This document shows positions 1 through 7,942 of a stretch of 64,000 nt of DNA, piece by piece. Each line of letters opens with the position of its first letter. Position 1 is the stretch's first letter. Both the position numbers and the translations under genes were made by a program. The notes under the pieces are model-generated. The model did no database searches, had not been told where the DNA came from, and worked only from the letters and a program-made list of their open reading frames with translations. This DNA comes from Clostridia bacterium (GTDB lineage: Bacteria > Bacillota > Clostridia > Lachnospirales > Lachnospiraceae), in NCBI GenBank assembly GCA_910575245.1, contig CAJTEN010000020.1:1-64000 (forward strand). The letters are read 5' to 3'.

Positions 1-54
1 TACCAGATACAAAGAAATGTCCATTATCTTGGCTCATTCATCTGAGATATATAA

Positions 55-436
55 TTAAAAAATCCTTGAAAAATAAGGAAAAAAGACTTGACTAAATAGG
101 GAGTTAATAGCTACCCATTCCTTTTGGGATAATTTTTCACAATTGTTTGTATTTACTATTGTTCCTATTATTCCAACAGAAATGTATGCATCGGTAAAAT
201 TTTGAAGATATCCTGGTATAGCAAATAGTGTAATTATCCAAAAAAGAGTTCTATACTTCGTAACAATCAATACTATTAAGACAATAAATATTCCTACCAC
301 CACGTTTTAGCTTTTTATTATCATCTATTTCCACGCCATCATTATCAGTTATACTCCTCTGAGGTACTTCCATGAATACCATAATCAATAATGCAATAGG
401 CAAAACCAAATTAAATATTCTTTTAACAACTATCAT
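55..436 (-). pseudogene. Frameshifted small membrane protein, unrecognised
   Basis: The reading frame begins at 436 (MIVVKRIFNLVLP) with one hydrophobic helix and a polar stretch. It then loses frame near 295-305, inside a run of GGT-like repeats. The downstream frame continues as a hydrophobic protein (VVVGIFIVLIVLIV) to a stop at 55. Joined, the two parts make a protein of about 125 residues with three or so membrane segments. I recognise no family. A pair of overlapping tiny genes is possible, but the reading of one broken gene is more natural because the adjoining gene at 581-1035 is also decayed. Confidence 0.5.
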
Positions 437-580
437 AATATATTCCTTTCCAAATCATCAACCGCCGATTCAAATCATAGTTTGATTTTAGCCCTCCAAA
501 GGGCTACATTACTGCCTGTCCCAGAGGGCAATATTGCAAGCATATTTACGGATTCGCTATAAAGCGATATTGTATAGACC

Positions 581-1035
581 TCATAAATTCATTGTATATC
601 CTAAACCGTTATACGGACTGGGTAATGTCTCCCCAGTACCTGCTGTCACATAAGCCAAATCCGTATTGCTAATAATATCATTCTTCATTGAAAATCGTGT
701 TTTCGCATATAATTGTATATCCCTCTGCCATTGGATAACCGAAAGGTGCTGTATTACTTACAATATCAGATAATATCCCGTTTACCCTATTTTCTGCGTT
801 CAGACTTTGCTTATCGACAAATTCCTTTAATGTGTTTGAGTACCAATTTCCTCTTCAATCTCCGATACATCTCTTTTAAATATTCGGTTCACCACTGTAC
901 TTAGTAGTTTCTCTTTCACCTTATCAGCTCATCTAAACTTCTTTCTGCACTGATAGTAGTCAATACAAATAAATCTCTAATCTCCTTTTTTGTTTTTTCC
1001 TGCGTGCTACTTATGTCCGTTGGATTTACTGCCAT
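581..1035 (-). pseudogene. Decayed gene with several frameshifts, unrecognised
   Basis: An ATG at 1035 starts MAVNPTDISSTQEK. The coding character then moves between frames at least three times (segments KEKLLSTVVNRIFKRD, FVDKQSLNAENRV and ending YNGLGYTMNL) down to a stop at 581. Each segment has protein-like composition and follows the previous one without a large gap, so this is best read as one protein of about 145 residues broken by small indels. No family is recognised. The nearby broken membrane gene may have belonged to the same lost cassette, which is an inference from position only. Confidence 0.45.
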
Positions 1036-1165
1036 TATATGTAGCGAAAATAAACTCGAAAAATTTTTCTAAAAAAATATCAGCTATATACATAAAATCA
1101 GGAAAATGCTTTTAAAATAAGCTATTTTCCCGATTCCTAATCATAATAAAATATTTACATTCCTT

Positions 1166-1774
1166 TTACACATTCTGAAGTCCTGTAAGTAACTCCAACT
1201 CTGCAATATCAAGCCCTGAATACTCCGCAATTTTCTCTATTGGCAATACTCCGTCCCGCAACATCCTAAGTGCTGTTTCCTTCTTATTTTCGTTTCTGCC
1301 CTCATCTTTCCCTCTATTTAAAATTGTCCTAGCTTCTGTCTCAAGTAACGCTCCGCTCATCATTCCACCTATTCCTTTCTGCACCTTCTCATACTTCTGT
1401 GCGATTTCTCTGATCACATCACCAGAAAGTTCTATAATGGTACGTTTGTCAAACGCCCCAATAATCCCTTCCTGCTCCAGTTTATCAAGTCTCTCCAAGA
1501 TATTTCGGTACTCCGCTTTCAACTCTGCCAATCTCTGTTCATTACTATTATACACCTTAAAGTTCTTTTCATGTGAAAAAATATAAAACGGAATTAACAT
1601 CAACAAGCCCTTTGAAAAAATATCTTCCAGAGTATATTCCTGCACCTTCATAATCGGTACATCATACTCTACAGTGCCACCCGGCGTTTTTATCACATAC
1701 CGCATTTTATCAGGTGTCTTTTTATAATTCCTTAGATATAGGACTGCTGTATTGGGAAATGTCACTGTCAATAT
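1166..1774 (-). pseudogene. Rpn/PD-(D/E)XK nuclease-family protein, C-terminal fragment cut by an IS
   Basis: The open frame matches the C-terminal half of Rpn-type recombination-promoting nuclease/putative transposase proteins. It has the TVTFPNTAVLYLR strand region, the KVQEYTLEDIF segment and a charged helical tail ending GLDIAELELLTG. The N-terminal half carrying the catalytic D and ExQ residues is absent. The frame runs straight into the terminal repeat of the IS4-like element at 1775, and its only possible start is a TTG at 1771. I therefore infer that the gene was truncated by IS insertion or an IS-associated deletion. The missing N-terminus is not found on the other side of the IS. 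Confidence 0.75.
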
Positions 1775-3447
1775 CTCAAACTTCCCATAAGAATTTTCAA
1801 TGAAAATCCTTATAGATATTATAAAAACTGACTATAAAATTGATGTCTTGACACCAAAAAGGCACTGGCCTTTGGTATAATAAGATCAGCAAAAATACAA
1901 ACCACACCGAAAGGAGTGCCTGATCTTATGATACAGCATAATGGTGCAAAAGAAAACCCCGGCCACGAACTTAACATGAGTTTTATTGCCGCCATCAGGG
2001 AGCTTGATATAAGCGGGCTGCTATTCCGTTGCGGCATCCGCAAAAACAGCCGCATATTGAAAGGCGAATCCCCGGATGAGAAACGCACGGCATTTGAAAT
2101 ATTCCAGTTCCTCCTGCTGATGGTCTTTCAGGGATGTAACCTGTACCGGTATCTTGGCTCCAAGAAACAGGATATCGCCTGTTCAAAGAGCACATACCAC
2201 CGCTTCCTTGGCAATGGGCATTACAACTGGAGGCGCTTCATAACGCTGCTTGCCGCAAAGGTGACGGTATTTTTTGATACGCTGGCCAAACGCAGCCGCT
2301 TCAGGGCACTGGTTCTTGATGATTCGGTTATTGGCAGGGGACGCAGCAAATCCGTGGAACTGCTGGCATTTGTATTTGACCATGTCACCGGCAAAAGCGT
2401 CAGGGGATTCAACCTCCTTACACTCGGATGGACGGACGGCTTCAGCTTTATCCCCGTTGCCTTCAACATGCTTTCATCCGCAAAGCGGGAAAAGCGCTTC
2501 AAAGAGACCGGCCCCAGGATTGACAGGCGTACAAATGGCTACAAAGCAAGGGTATCCGCAACCATGCATAAGCCGGATGCTGCCATTGCAATGATCCGGG
2601 AAGCGCTTGCCGCCGGTGTCCCCGCACAGTACATCCTCATGGACACATGGTTTACCAACGAACCATTTATCAAAAGGATCCTTGATTGTGGGCTCGATGT
2701 CATCGGCATGCTGAAGAACAGCAGGCAGATGTATCATTTTAACGGCGGGCTCTATAACCTTGGCAGCCTTGCAGCATACTTTGCGCGGATGAATACCGCC
2801 GGGGATATCCCCGGTTCTGTTGTTGTGAAAACAAAACGGGAACATATCCCTGTAAAACTTGTGTTTGTGCGCAACCGCAACAACAAAAGCGAATACATCA
2901 CCATCCTTTCTACAGACTGTTCTTTGTCCGATGCGGAAATCATCCGCAGATATGGGTACAGGTGGTCGATAGAATGCTGCTTCAAGGTCAGCAAATCCCT
3001 GCTGAAACTCGGCAGGGAATTCCAGCCCGTGAATTATGACACAACCGTATCAAGTACGGCACTGGTATTCACAAGGTATATCATACTTGAATGGATACGC
3101 AGAAAAAACAGTGATTACCATTCAATGGGGGAAATCTTCTTCTTATGCTATGATGATGTCCGCGACATAGAGCTTTCAGGTGCGTTAAATAAGCTTGTAG
3201 CTATCATTGCGGATGGATTGGCAAATGGTAAAATTCAGATGGAGGAATCCGTAAGGGGAGAAATCCTTAACTGGTATATATCCCAGCCTAACTTTATCCA
3301 GTCGATCTGCCAAAAGCAGATGGAGGATGCAGGGCTGTTGGCATCAATAGAACATAATGGTGGTGAAATGTCAACAGGTGCATAATTCGAGAACTATTGC
3401 CAGTAATTACAAGGTTTTGCCTAATAAATGCTTATGGGAAGTTTGAG
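1775..3447 (+). mobile_element. IS4-like insertion sequence, 1673 bp
   Basis: A 17-bp perfect inverted repeat, CTCAAACTTCCCATAAG, lies at 1775-1791 with its reverse complement at 3431-3447. A few further matching bases extend inward. The pair brackets a single transposase gene with about 150 bp of leader and about 60 bp of trailer, the usual size and layout of an IS4-type element. The 8-10 bp on either side do not match (CTGTCAATAT versus TCATTAACAT), so no target duplication is visible. That suggests a deletion or recombination after insertion. Confidence 0.8.
1928..3385 (+). CDS. IS4-family DDE transposase
   Basis: A 485-residue transposase of the IS4 DDE type. The three acidic positions are visible as LVLDDS (Asp 131/132), YILMDTW (Asp 239) and YRWSIECCFK (Glu 349, the YREK-type motif). 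Start choice: an AAGGAG at 1911-1916 precedes an ATG at 1928. An in-frame GTG at 1916 would overlap that ribosome-binding site and is rejected. The frame is full length with no internal stop, so the enzyme may be active. It is the only gene in the element and presumably catalyses cut-and-paste movement using the 17-bp ends. Confidence 0.9.
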   Translation: MIQHNGAKENPGHELNMSFIAAIRELDISGLLFRCGIRKNSRILKGESPDEKRTAFEIFQFLLLMVFQGCNLYRYLGSKKQDIACSKSTYHRFLGNGHYNWRRFITLLAAKVTVFFDTLAKRSRFRALVLDDSVIGRGRSKSVELLAFVFDHVTGKSVRGFNLLTLGWTDGFSFIPVAFNMLSSAKREKRFKETGPRIDRRTNGYKARVSATMHKPDAAIAMIREALAAGVPAQYILMDTWFTNEPFIKRILDCGLDVIGMLKNSRQMYHFNGGLYNLGSLAAYFARMNTAGDIPGSVVVKTKREHIPVKLVFVRNRNNKSEYITILSTDCSLSDAEIIRRYGYRWSIECCFKVSKSLLKLGREFQPVNYDTTVSSTALVFTRYIILEWIRRKNSDYHSMGEIFFLCYDDVRDIELSGALNKLVAIIADGLANGKIQMEESVRGEILNWYISQPNFIQSICQKQMEDAGLLASIEHNGGEMSTGA

Positions 3448-3450
3448 TCA

Positions 3451-3525
3451 TTAACATGCACTTTTTTCACTACGGTATGTTTTGTGTCGCTTACAAATCA
3501 AATTATATGGTACATCCATATTCAT
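3451..3525 (-). other. Possible gene start severed by the IS element
   Basis: An ATG at 3525 with an AGGAG upstream opens a 24-codon frame beginning MNMDVPYNLICKR. It ends 4 bp outside the right IS end. The good ribosome-binding site and the abrupt end at the IS suggest the 5' end of a lost gene, but the peptide is too short to recognise and could be chance. The rest of 3526-3685 contains no gene I can support. Confidence 0.25.
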
Positions 3526-3685
3526 TTCTCCTGATTGTAATTCTATTTAGAAAAAAGGATACTATCACCCACATAAAAGTAAGTAATCTATCCTTTTTCT
3601 TACCCAATATTCTTTTTATTTATGCCAATAATGCCTTCTCGTTCTCTCCACATCTGCTTCTATGTTAAGAATCCGCCTTACATAA

Positions 3686-3979
3686 TTAACCTTTAGCCGG
3701 GCTTTTAGGAACAAACTCCAATTTCAACGTCATTCCCATTCCATCCGCCAGACGCTTTAACAGTTTAAGGGATGGATTTCTGGTTCCGTTTTCCAGTTTG
3801 CTTATATCTGCCTGGTTAATTCCTGTCCTTTCAGCAAGTTCTTTTTGGGTGAGATTTTGTGAAATCCTTGCATCTACCATTGCCCGGATCACATCCATTT
3901 CCGGCTGGATATCTTCCCATTCTTTTCTGAATTCATCATCCTGCAGCTGTTCCTTTAAAAATTCCTGAAATTCACTCAT
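3686..3979 (-). CDS. HigA-like XRE-family antitoxin
   Basis: A 97-residue protein with a central helix-turn-helix of the XRE/Cro type (LTQKELAERTGINQADISKLENGTRNP is the region of residues 43-69). It probably neutralises the RelE-type toxin encoded immediately upstream and, with it, represses their shared promoter. The start at 3979 overlaps the toxin's last codons by 8 bp, indicating translational coupling. The toxin-first, antitoxin-second order is characteristic of higBA-type modules. It is intact. A free-standing regulator is less likely given the overlap. Confidence 0.85.
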   Translation of the reverse strand: MSEFQEFLKEQLQDDEFRKEWEDIQPEMDVIRAMVDARISQNLTQKELAERTGINQADISKLENGTRNPSLKLLKRLADGMGMTLKLEFVPKSPAKG

Positions 3980-4331
3980 TTTCTTTCATCCTCTCCAAAT
4001 AATCTTTACGATATAACTTTGCCAGCCTTATTTCCTGTTTTGGCGTCTCCTGCGTTTTCTTAATAAATCCATTCGTCATTATAATTTTCTTACCATAGTA
4101 GAAAAAATATAAAACTCTTGTGATATCTGTTCCCACTTTTCCACGAATTTCAAATATTCCATCCTCTAAATGTTTACTGTATGGCTCTCTTAATTGATTT
4201 CCCTTTTCCTCCAGCACGTTAATGATTCCCAAAACTTTTGCCCGCATTTTTACATCCAGGCCAAGGATAAAATCTTTCGCCGGTTTTTCACCATTATCTT
4301 TAGTATAAAATTCCACCTCAAATTTATCCAT
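3972..4331 (-). CDS. HigB/RelE-type toxin (phage Gp49-like family)
   Basis: A 119-residue basic protein with the core of RelE-superfamily toxins of the Gp49/HigB branch: KDFILGLDVKMRAKVLG, the LEDGIFEIRGK strand and RVLYFFYYGKKIIMTNGF leading to the conserved GFxKKTQxTP stretch. Such toxins are ribosome-dependent mRNA interferases acting in the cytoplasm. The start at 4331 is chosen because GGAG lies 9 bp upstream and the added 20 residues of the longer frame cross the promoter and operator. First gene of a two-gene operon with the XRE antitoxin. No truncation is visible. Confidence 0.85.
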   Translation of the reverse strand: MDKFEVEFYTKDNGEKPAKDFILGLDVKMRAKVLGIINVLEEKGNQLREPYSKHLEDGIFEIRGKVGTDITRVLYFFYYGKKIIMTNGFIKKTQETPKQEIRLAKLYRKDYLERMKENE

Positions 4332-4359
4332 TGTAATCTCCAATTTTCTTTCTGCATTT

Positions 4360-4388
4360 AGTATATGGCAAATATGCCATATTGTCAA
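4360..4388 (-). promoter_or_regulatory. Toxin-antitoxin promoter with operator nested in the spacer
   Basis: On the minus strand TTGACA (4388-4383) and TATACT (4365-4360) are separated by exactly 17 bp, a near-consensus sigma-A promoter. The spacer is filled by an inverted repeat, ATATGGCA-4 bp-TGCCATAT, at 4363-4382. A bound antitoxin dimer would occlude both hexamers, which fits autorepression. Confidence 0.75.
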
Positions 4389-4533
4389 CAATGTGTGCTT
4401 TATAAAGTTATATCTTTACGTCTCTTTATACCCCGCTACCCGCAACAGTATCGTCTCTATATATGAATGCACCATAGCATAAGGGCATTTCCCATACCCC
4501 ATTTCATACCCCATTTGCGACAAAAACGATACA

Positions 4534-4607
4534 GTAGGAGGCTACCCATTAGTTGAGCAGCCGACCTCCCACACCACTGTACGTACCGTTCGGTATACAG
4601 CGGTTCA
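4534..4607 (-). ncRNA. Group II intron domains V and VI
   Basis: Read on the minus strand, GAACCGCTGTATACC and GGTACGTACAGTGGT form the domain V hairpin around a GAAC loop. This is followed by a GGGAGGTCGGCTGC / GGTAGCCTCC stem with an unpaired adenosine in CTAAT as candidate branch point (domain VI). These are the catalytic core and lariat branch of the ribozyme. Confidence 0.7.
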
Positions 4608-4614
4608 ATAGTTT

Positions 4615-6021
4615 TCACGTAACTTTCAGATAATAGTCAAGCATGGAAATATACCCCAGCTTGGCTATTATTTTATTGGTAAGGGCTACTCTTAGCATCT
4701 GCGCTGTCCTCCAGTAACCTTTCCGGCTGTTGGCAATCTGATGTACCTGCCACTCTTCCAGCTTTAATGCTCTCAATTTTCGATACCTCGTCTTCACCCT
4801 TTTCCATTGTTTCCAATAGATTGCCCGTATCCTGCGCCGGAGCCATTCATCCGTCTCCGCCATCAGTCCTTTCATATCCGCAAGTTTATAGTAATTTATC
4901 CACCCTCTGACATACTCCGCTAGTTTCGGTCTACGATAGTCATTACTCCACCCTTTATTCTTTTGGGTAATTTCCCTTATTCGCTCTTTCATTTTTCTGG
5001 CCGCCTTAGGGTGTACCCGGAACCGACATTTCCCCTTGTACCGGTAAAATGCATATCCCAGATATTTTATCTTGCCCACATGGGTTACTGTTGTCTTGGT
5101 TCGGTTTACTTTTAGGAATAACTTCCCCTCTATAAATGGGATGATGTTCGCAAGCGTCCTTTCCGCACTCTTCCTGCTCCTGCAGAATATCAGCACATCG
5201 TCCGCATACCTCACGAACCGGTGCCCCCTGCGTTCCAGTTCCTTATCCAGTCCATTCAGCATCACGTTCCCACACAGCGGGCTTAACGGCCCGCCCTGTG
5301 GTACGCCTTCCTCCGTTTTCCCGAAGAATCCGTTCTGCAATACTCCTGCATTCAGGTATTTGTGTATCAGCGATATTACACGTCCGTCCTTGATTGTCCG
5401 TGACAGCACCTCTATTAATTTGCTGTGGTTTACCGTGTCAAAGAGCTTCTCCAAATCCATGCTCACCACATACACATATCCTTCGTCCGCATTCTTCTTG
5501 CAGGCTTTCAGTGCGCCATGCTGGTTTCTTCCCGGTCTGAACCCATAACTGTTCTCTGAAAACTGCGGTTCAAACAGGGACGTCAGTTCCTGGGTAATTG
5601 CCTGTTGGATCAGGCGCTCTACGGCTGTGGGTATTCCTAATTTCCTGGCCTTGCCCTTTTCTTCCTTGGGTATCTCTACCCTGCGGACTGGGTTGGGTTT
5701 GTATTTTCCCTCCCTTATCTCCCGGATGATTTCGCTCTGGTTTTCTTTCAGGTAGGGCAGAAGTCCATCCACCTGCATTCCGTCAATCCCGCCTTTGCCT
5801 TTGTTTGATTTCACTTTCCTGTAAGCCTTGTTTAAGTTGTCTTTCCGTAAAATCAGTTCCAGTAGATTGTCCGTCCAAAAGTCCGTGATGATGTGGCTGT
5901 TTTCAGTAATCCGCTGATAGACGGACACTTCTGCATACTCTTTCTGTTCCGCAGATACCATTTGCAGATAGTCTTCCATATGAAGTTGTCTGTCCTTAAA
6001 CCCATCTTTGGTTACGTTCAT
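4615..6021 (-). CDS. ltrA: Group II intron reverse transcriptase/maturase
   Basis: A 468-residue intron-encoded protein. The reverse-transcriptase fingers/palm run from about residue 50 to 320, with SMDLEKLFD (Asp 189), the EGVPQGGPLSP motif near 240 and the catalytic YADD at 272-275. A maturase (X) domain and a basic C-terminal region with WRTAQMLRVALTN follow. It promotes splicing and retrohoming of the host intron. The start at 6021 has AGGAGATG upstream and the frame is intact. No HNH endonuclease domain is seen at the C-terminus, consistent with an endonuclease-minus intron. Confidence 0.92.
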   Translation of the reverse strand: MNVTKDGFKDRQLHMEDYLQMVSAEQKEYAEVSVYQRITENSHIITDFWTDNLLELILRKDNLNKAYRKVKSNKGKGGIDGMQVDGLLPYLKENQSEIIREIREGKYKPNPVRRVEIPKEEKGKARKLGIPTAVERLIQQAITQELTSLFEPQFSENSYGFRPGRNQHGALKACKKNADEGYVYVVSMDLEKLFDTVNHSKLIEVLSRTIKDGRVISLIHKYLNAGVLQNGFFGKTEEGVPQGGPLSPLCGNVMLNGLDKELERRGHRFVRYADDVLIFCRSRKSAERTLANIIPFIEGKLFLKVNRTKTTVTHVGKIKYLGYAFYRYKGKCRFRVHPKAARKMKERIREITQKNKGWSNDYRRPKLAEYVRGWINYYKLADMKGLMAETDEWLRRRIRAIYWKQWKRVKTRYRKLRALKLEEWQVHQIANSRKGYWRTAQMLRVALTNKIIAKLGYISMLDYYLKVT

Positions 6022-6425
6022 TTACTCACATCTCCTAAAGTTCAGTCCTTCCCATGGTGTTTGCAACCACCATGGTACTATGGCCTCTGCTGACTTCTCG
6101 TGGTAAATCTTGTTTCAACCGCTCCCGCAAATGTTCTATCACTTTGGATGCGTCCACGAGACCTCCCCGGGTACTCACACGCTCTTTCCCTCTTATGCTC
6201 GCTCCATAACTATTAAATACAGTTCTGTGCAGTTATTGGACTTTGATTTGTTGTGCAATCTTATCCTTGTATTTAGCCTCAAATGTAGTAAGCCAGAGTT
6301 TTGCCTAATCCTTTCTTCAGATTCCACCTCACGGTGGACACCCTTGGCTTCGGCTGTATCCTTCCCACTGCCGGGCGGATTGGGGACTTTCACCCGTTAG
6401 AACGTGTGCCCACCGGGCACACACA

Positions 6426-6458
6426 GAAAAATCCCCATGCCACAAATGGCACAGGGAT
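6426..6458 (-). terminator. Rho-independent terminator forming the intron's 5' exon
   Basis: On the minus strand a CCCTGTGCC/GGCATGGGG stem is followed by ATTTTTCT. It lies just 3' of the broken toxin gene and immediately 5' of the intron. A very similar hairpin, also ending GGGGATTTTTT, occurs at 11656-11686. Confidence 0.7.
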
Positions 6459-6521
6459 CGCTTGTCTCTATTACAGATACTCTATATGTACTTTTTATCC
6501 ATATCCAGACTTGCAATACAG

Positions 6522-6707
6522 CTACTGTAAGTGAAGTTCGTTCGTTAAAATGCCCTCATAATCCTGTAGTTCATGAAACATTCCATCAACAATGACTGCG
6601 TCATCCTGTATTCGGTACAGCATTACAAACTTATGTTTCGCAAACGCGATGTGCCTGGCCCTGCTCATAACAGCCGAAGCCTGCGCCGGCAGATTTTCTA
6701 CTAAAAA
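6522..6707 (-). pseudogene. RelE/ParE-family toxin, C-terminal fragment
   Basis: A frame open from 6707 to a TAG at 6522 encodes about 61 residues. It includes RHIAFAKHKFVMLYRI and an EL-rich end, resembling the last strands of RelE/ParE-type toxins where a chain of hydrophobic residues surrounds a Tyr-Arg pair. There is a TGA just upstream and only an internal ATG (6668), so roughly the first half of the toxin is missing. It lies between the acyltransferase gene and the terminator used by the intron. No antitoxin partner is present. Confidence 0.5.
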
Positions 6708-6722
6708 TCATACATTTTCCTT

Positions 6723-7760
6723 TTATAACATTTTACTTAAAACCGGTAACCTGTGTAAGCCTGACACCAGAACATTTCCCAGTAAAAACACTGCCAGAAG
6801 CCAGACACCGCAGGCCGGTACTGCACCGATATACGGCGCGCTCCGCTCCCATATAAAAGCTGTTGCATTACGCAGATAATCCTCTATCAGATAGATGCCG
6901 AACACATTACTTCCACACCACAATATCAGACGATGTAAAACCGTATTGTTCCAGATACTTTTTTCACTTACACAGCGGATCAGGTCATACACAGCTATTG
7001 TCAGCAGCATGGTCAGACTTCCCAATTCTTCCAATCCGTGCTGCCCACATCCCCATCTGTATAGGACTGCCATCGTAAATACTGCCAGGCCTATATCAAA
7101 TCTCACTCCATCTTTCCCTCTCTGCCTCAACATCCGGCAGTTCTCCATTAAATATCCCAGGATAAAATAAGAGACAGAACTTTGGAAATGTAAATTGAAC
7201 ACAAAACCAACTCCCAGATATGTATGGGAAATATCATTTAAAATGTTCCATCCTGTCACTAAGACAACCAGCATCCTCTCTTCCTGTTCTGTCAGATTCT
7301 GCATCATCTTCCTCAGGAATGGCAAAACAAACAATACTCCCAGATATTCATACAGAAACCAATATGGGAGAAAAATTTCCTGTGTATAAAAGCGCCAGAA
7401 AAATTCTCCCACATGGCCATCCCATTCTTCCACTGTACACAGATAAAAATATCTGATCACAGAAAACAGGATCAGGACACCGGCAAACCGGGGGATTCTC
7501 TTTCCATACACGTTCCTCCATGACTCCCTTTTGGGCAGTAAAAGCGCACCGGAGACCATCCAGAACAAGGGTACGCCGATACTGCTGATAATTGTTCCGA
7601 TCAAAGATGATGCGCACACCCATGCGCTCTCTGTATACACCCATGCATCCGCTCCCCGTCCGCCTGTGTGCTGGTACATAATACAGAAAACCGCTATGAT
7701 ACGGCAGACCTCTAAATATACAATTTTACCCCTGCTTTGTCCTGCCTCATAATCAGACAT
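6723..7760 (-). CDS. Acyltransferase-3 family membrane protein (OafA-like)
   Basis: A 345-residue integral membrane protein with about ten hydrophobic segments. The N-terminal signature YLEVCRIIAVFCIMYQHTGG carries the conserved Arg and His of the acyltransferase-3 family (R20 and H32 by my count). Members transfer acyl groups, often acetyl, from the cytoplasm to surface polysaccharides or peptidoglycan. It shares orientation with the SGNH hydrolase and MBOAT genes upstream (7943-10887), so the three may jointly decorate a cell-surface glycan. That link is inferred from proximity. The 180-bp gap holds a small dispersed repeat, so separate transcription is possible. Confidence 0.8.
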   Translation of the reverse strand: MSDYEAGQSRGKIVYLEVCRIIAVFCIMYQHTGGRGADAWVYTESAWVCASSLIGTIISSIGVPLFWMVSGALLLPKRESWRNVYGKRIPRFAGVLILFSVIRYFYLCTVEEWDGHVGEFFWRFYTQEIFLPYWFLYEYLGVLFVLPFLRKMMQNLTEQEERMLVVLVTGWNILNDISHTYLGVGFVFNLHFQSSVSYFILGYLMENCRMLRQRGKDGVRFDIGLAVFTMAVLYRWGCGQHGLEELGSLTMLLTIAVYDLIRCVSEKSIWNNTVLHRLILWCGSNVFGIYLIEDYLRNATAFIWERSAPYIGAVPACGVWLLAVFLLGNVLVSGLHRLPVLSKML

Positions 7761-7835
7761 ATTCTCTTTTGCTCTTCCTGACCCTGATCCCTTATCTTCA
7801 TTTCAAAATCACTTTACAGGGTCTTAGTAATCTGT

Positions 7836-7900
7836 TGTTAATGACATTTAAAATTTCGTTTTCGGTCTGCAGAATCTTTCGTATATGGCTTCTGCAAGAA
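7836..7900. repeat. Dispersed palindromic motif plus hairpin
   Basis: The sequence TTAATGACATTTAAAATTTC continues as GTTTTCGG and leads into a hairpin of CTGCAGAA/TTCTGCAAG arms. A close relative with better-paired arms is at 43070-43135. Shorter matches to the first half occur at 45916-45952 and, inverted, at 51333-51353. It sits between the SGNH and acyltransferase genes. Confidence 0.5.
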
Positions 7901-7942
7901 CAGGAAACAGAAATATGTTATGTCATTTACTGTAGTTATTGT

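Larger units (their letters stand above)
4534..6420 (-). mobile_element. Group II intron with reverse transcriptase
   Basis: The 5' end on the minus strand is GTGCCCGGTGGGCAC at 6420-6406, followed by the typical AACGGGTGAAAGTCCC stretch of bacterial introns. The 3' end is a domain V/VI structure finishing in CCTAC at about 4534. The element is about 1.89 kb and encodes one LtrA-type protein. The 5' exon is a rho-independent terminator (6426-6458), so insertion is just downstream of a terminator hairpin, a habit known for class C introns. The ORF is longer than usual for that class, so the class assignment is open. Confidence 0.8.

Noticed and set aside
4615..6021. Retron or diversity-generating retroelement
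   Set aside because: The protein has a maturase domain, and group II intron ends and domain V are present at both the 5' and 3' sides.
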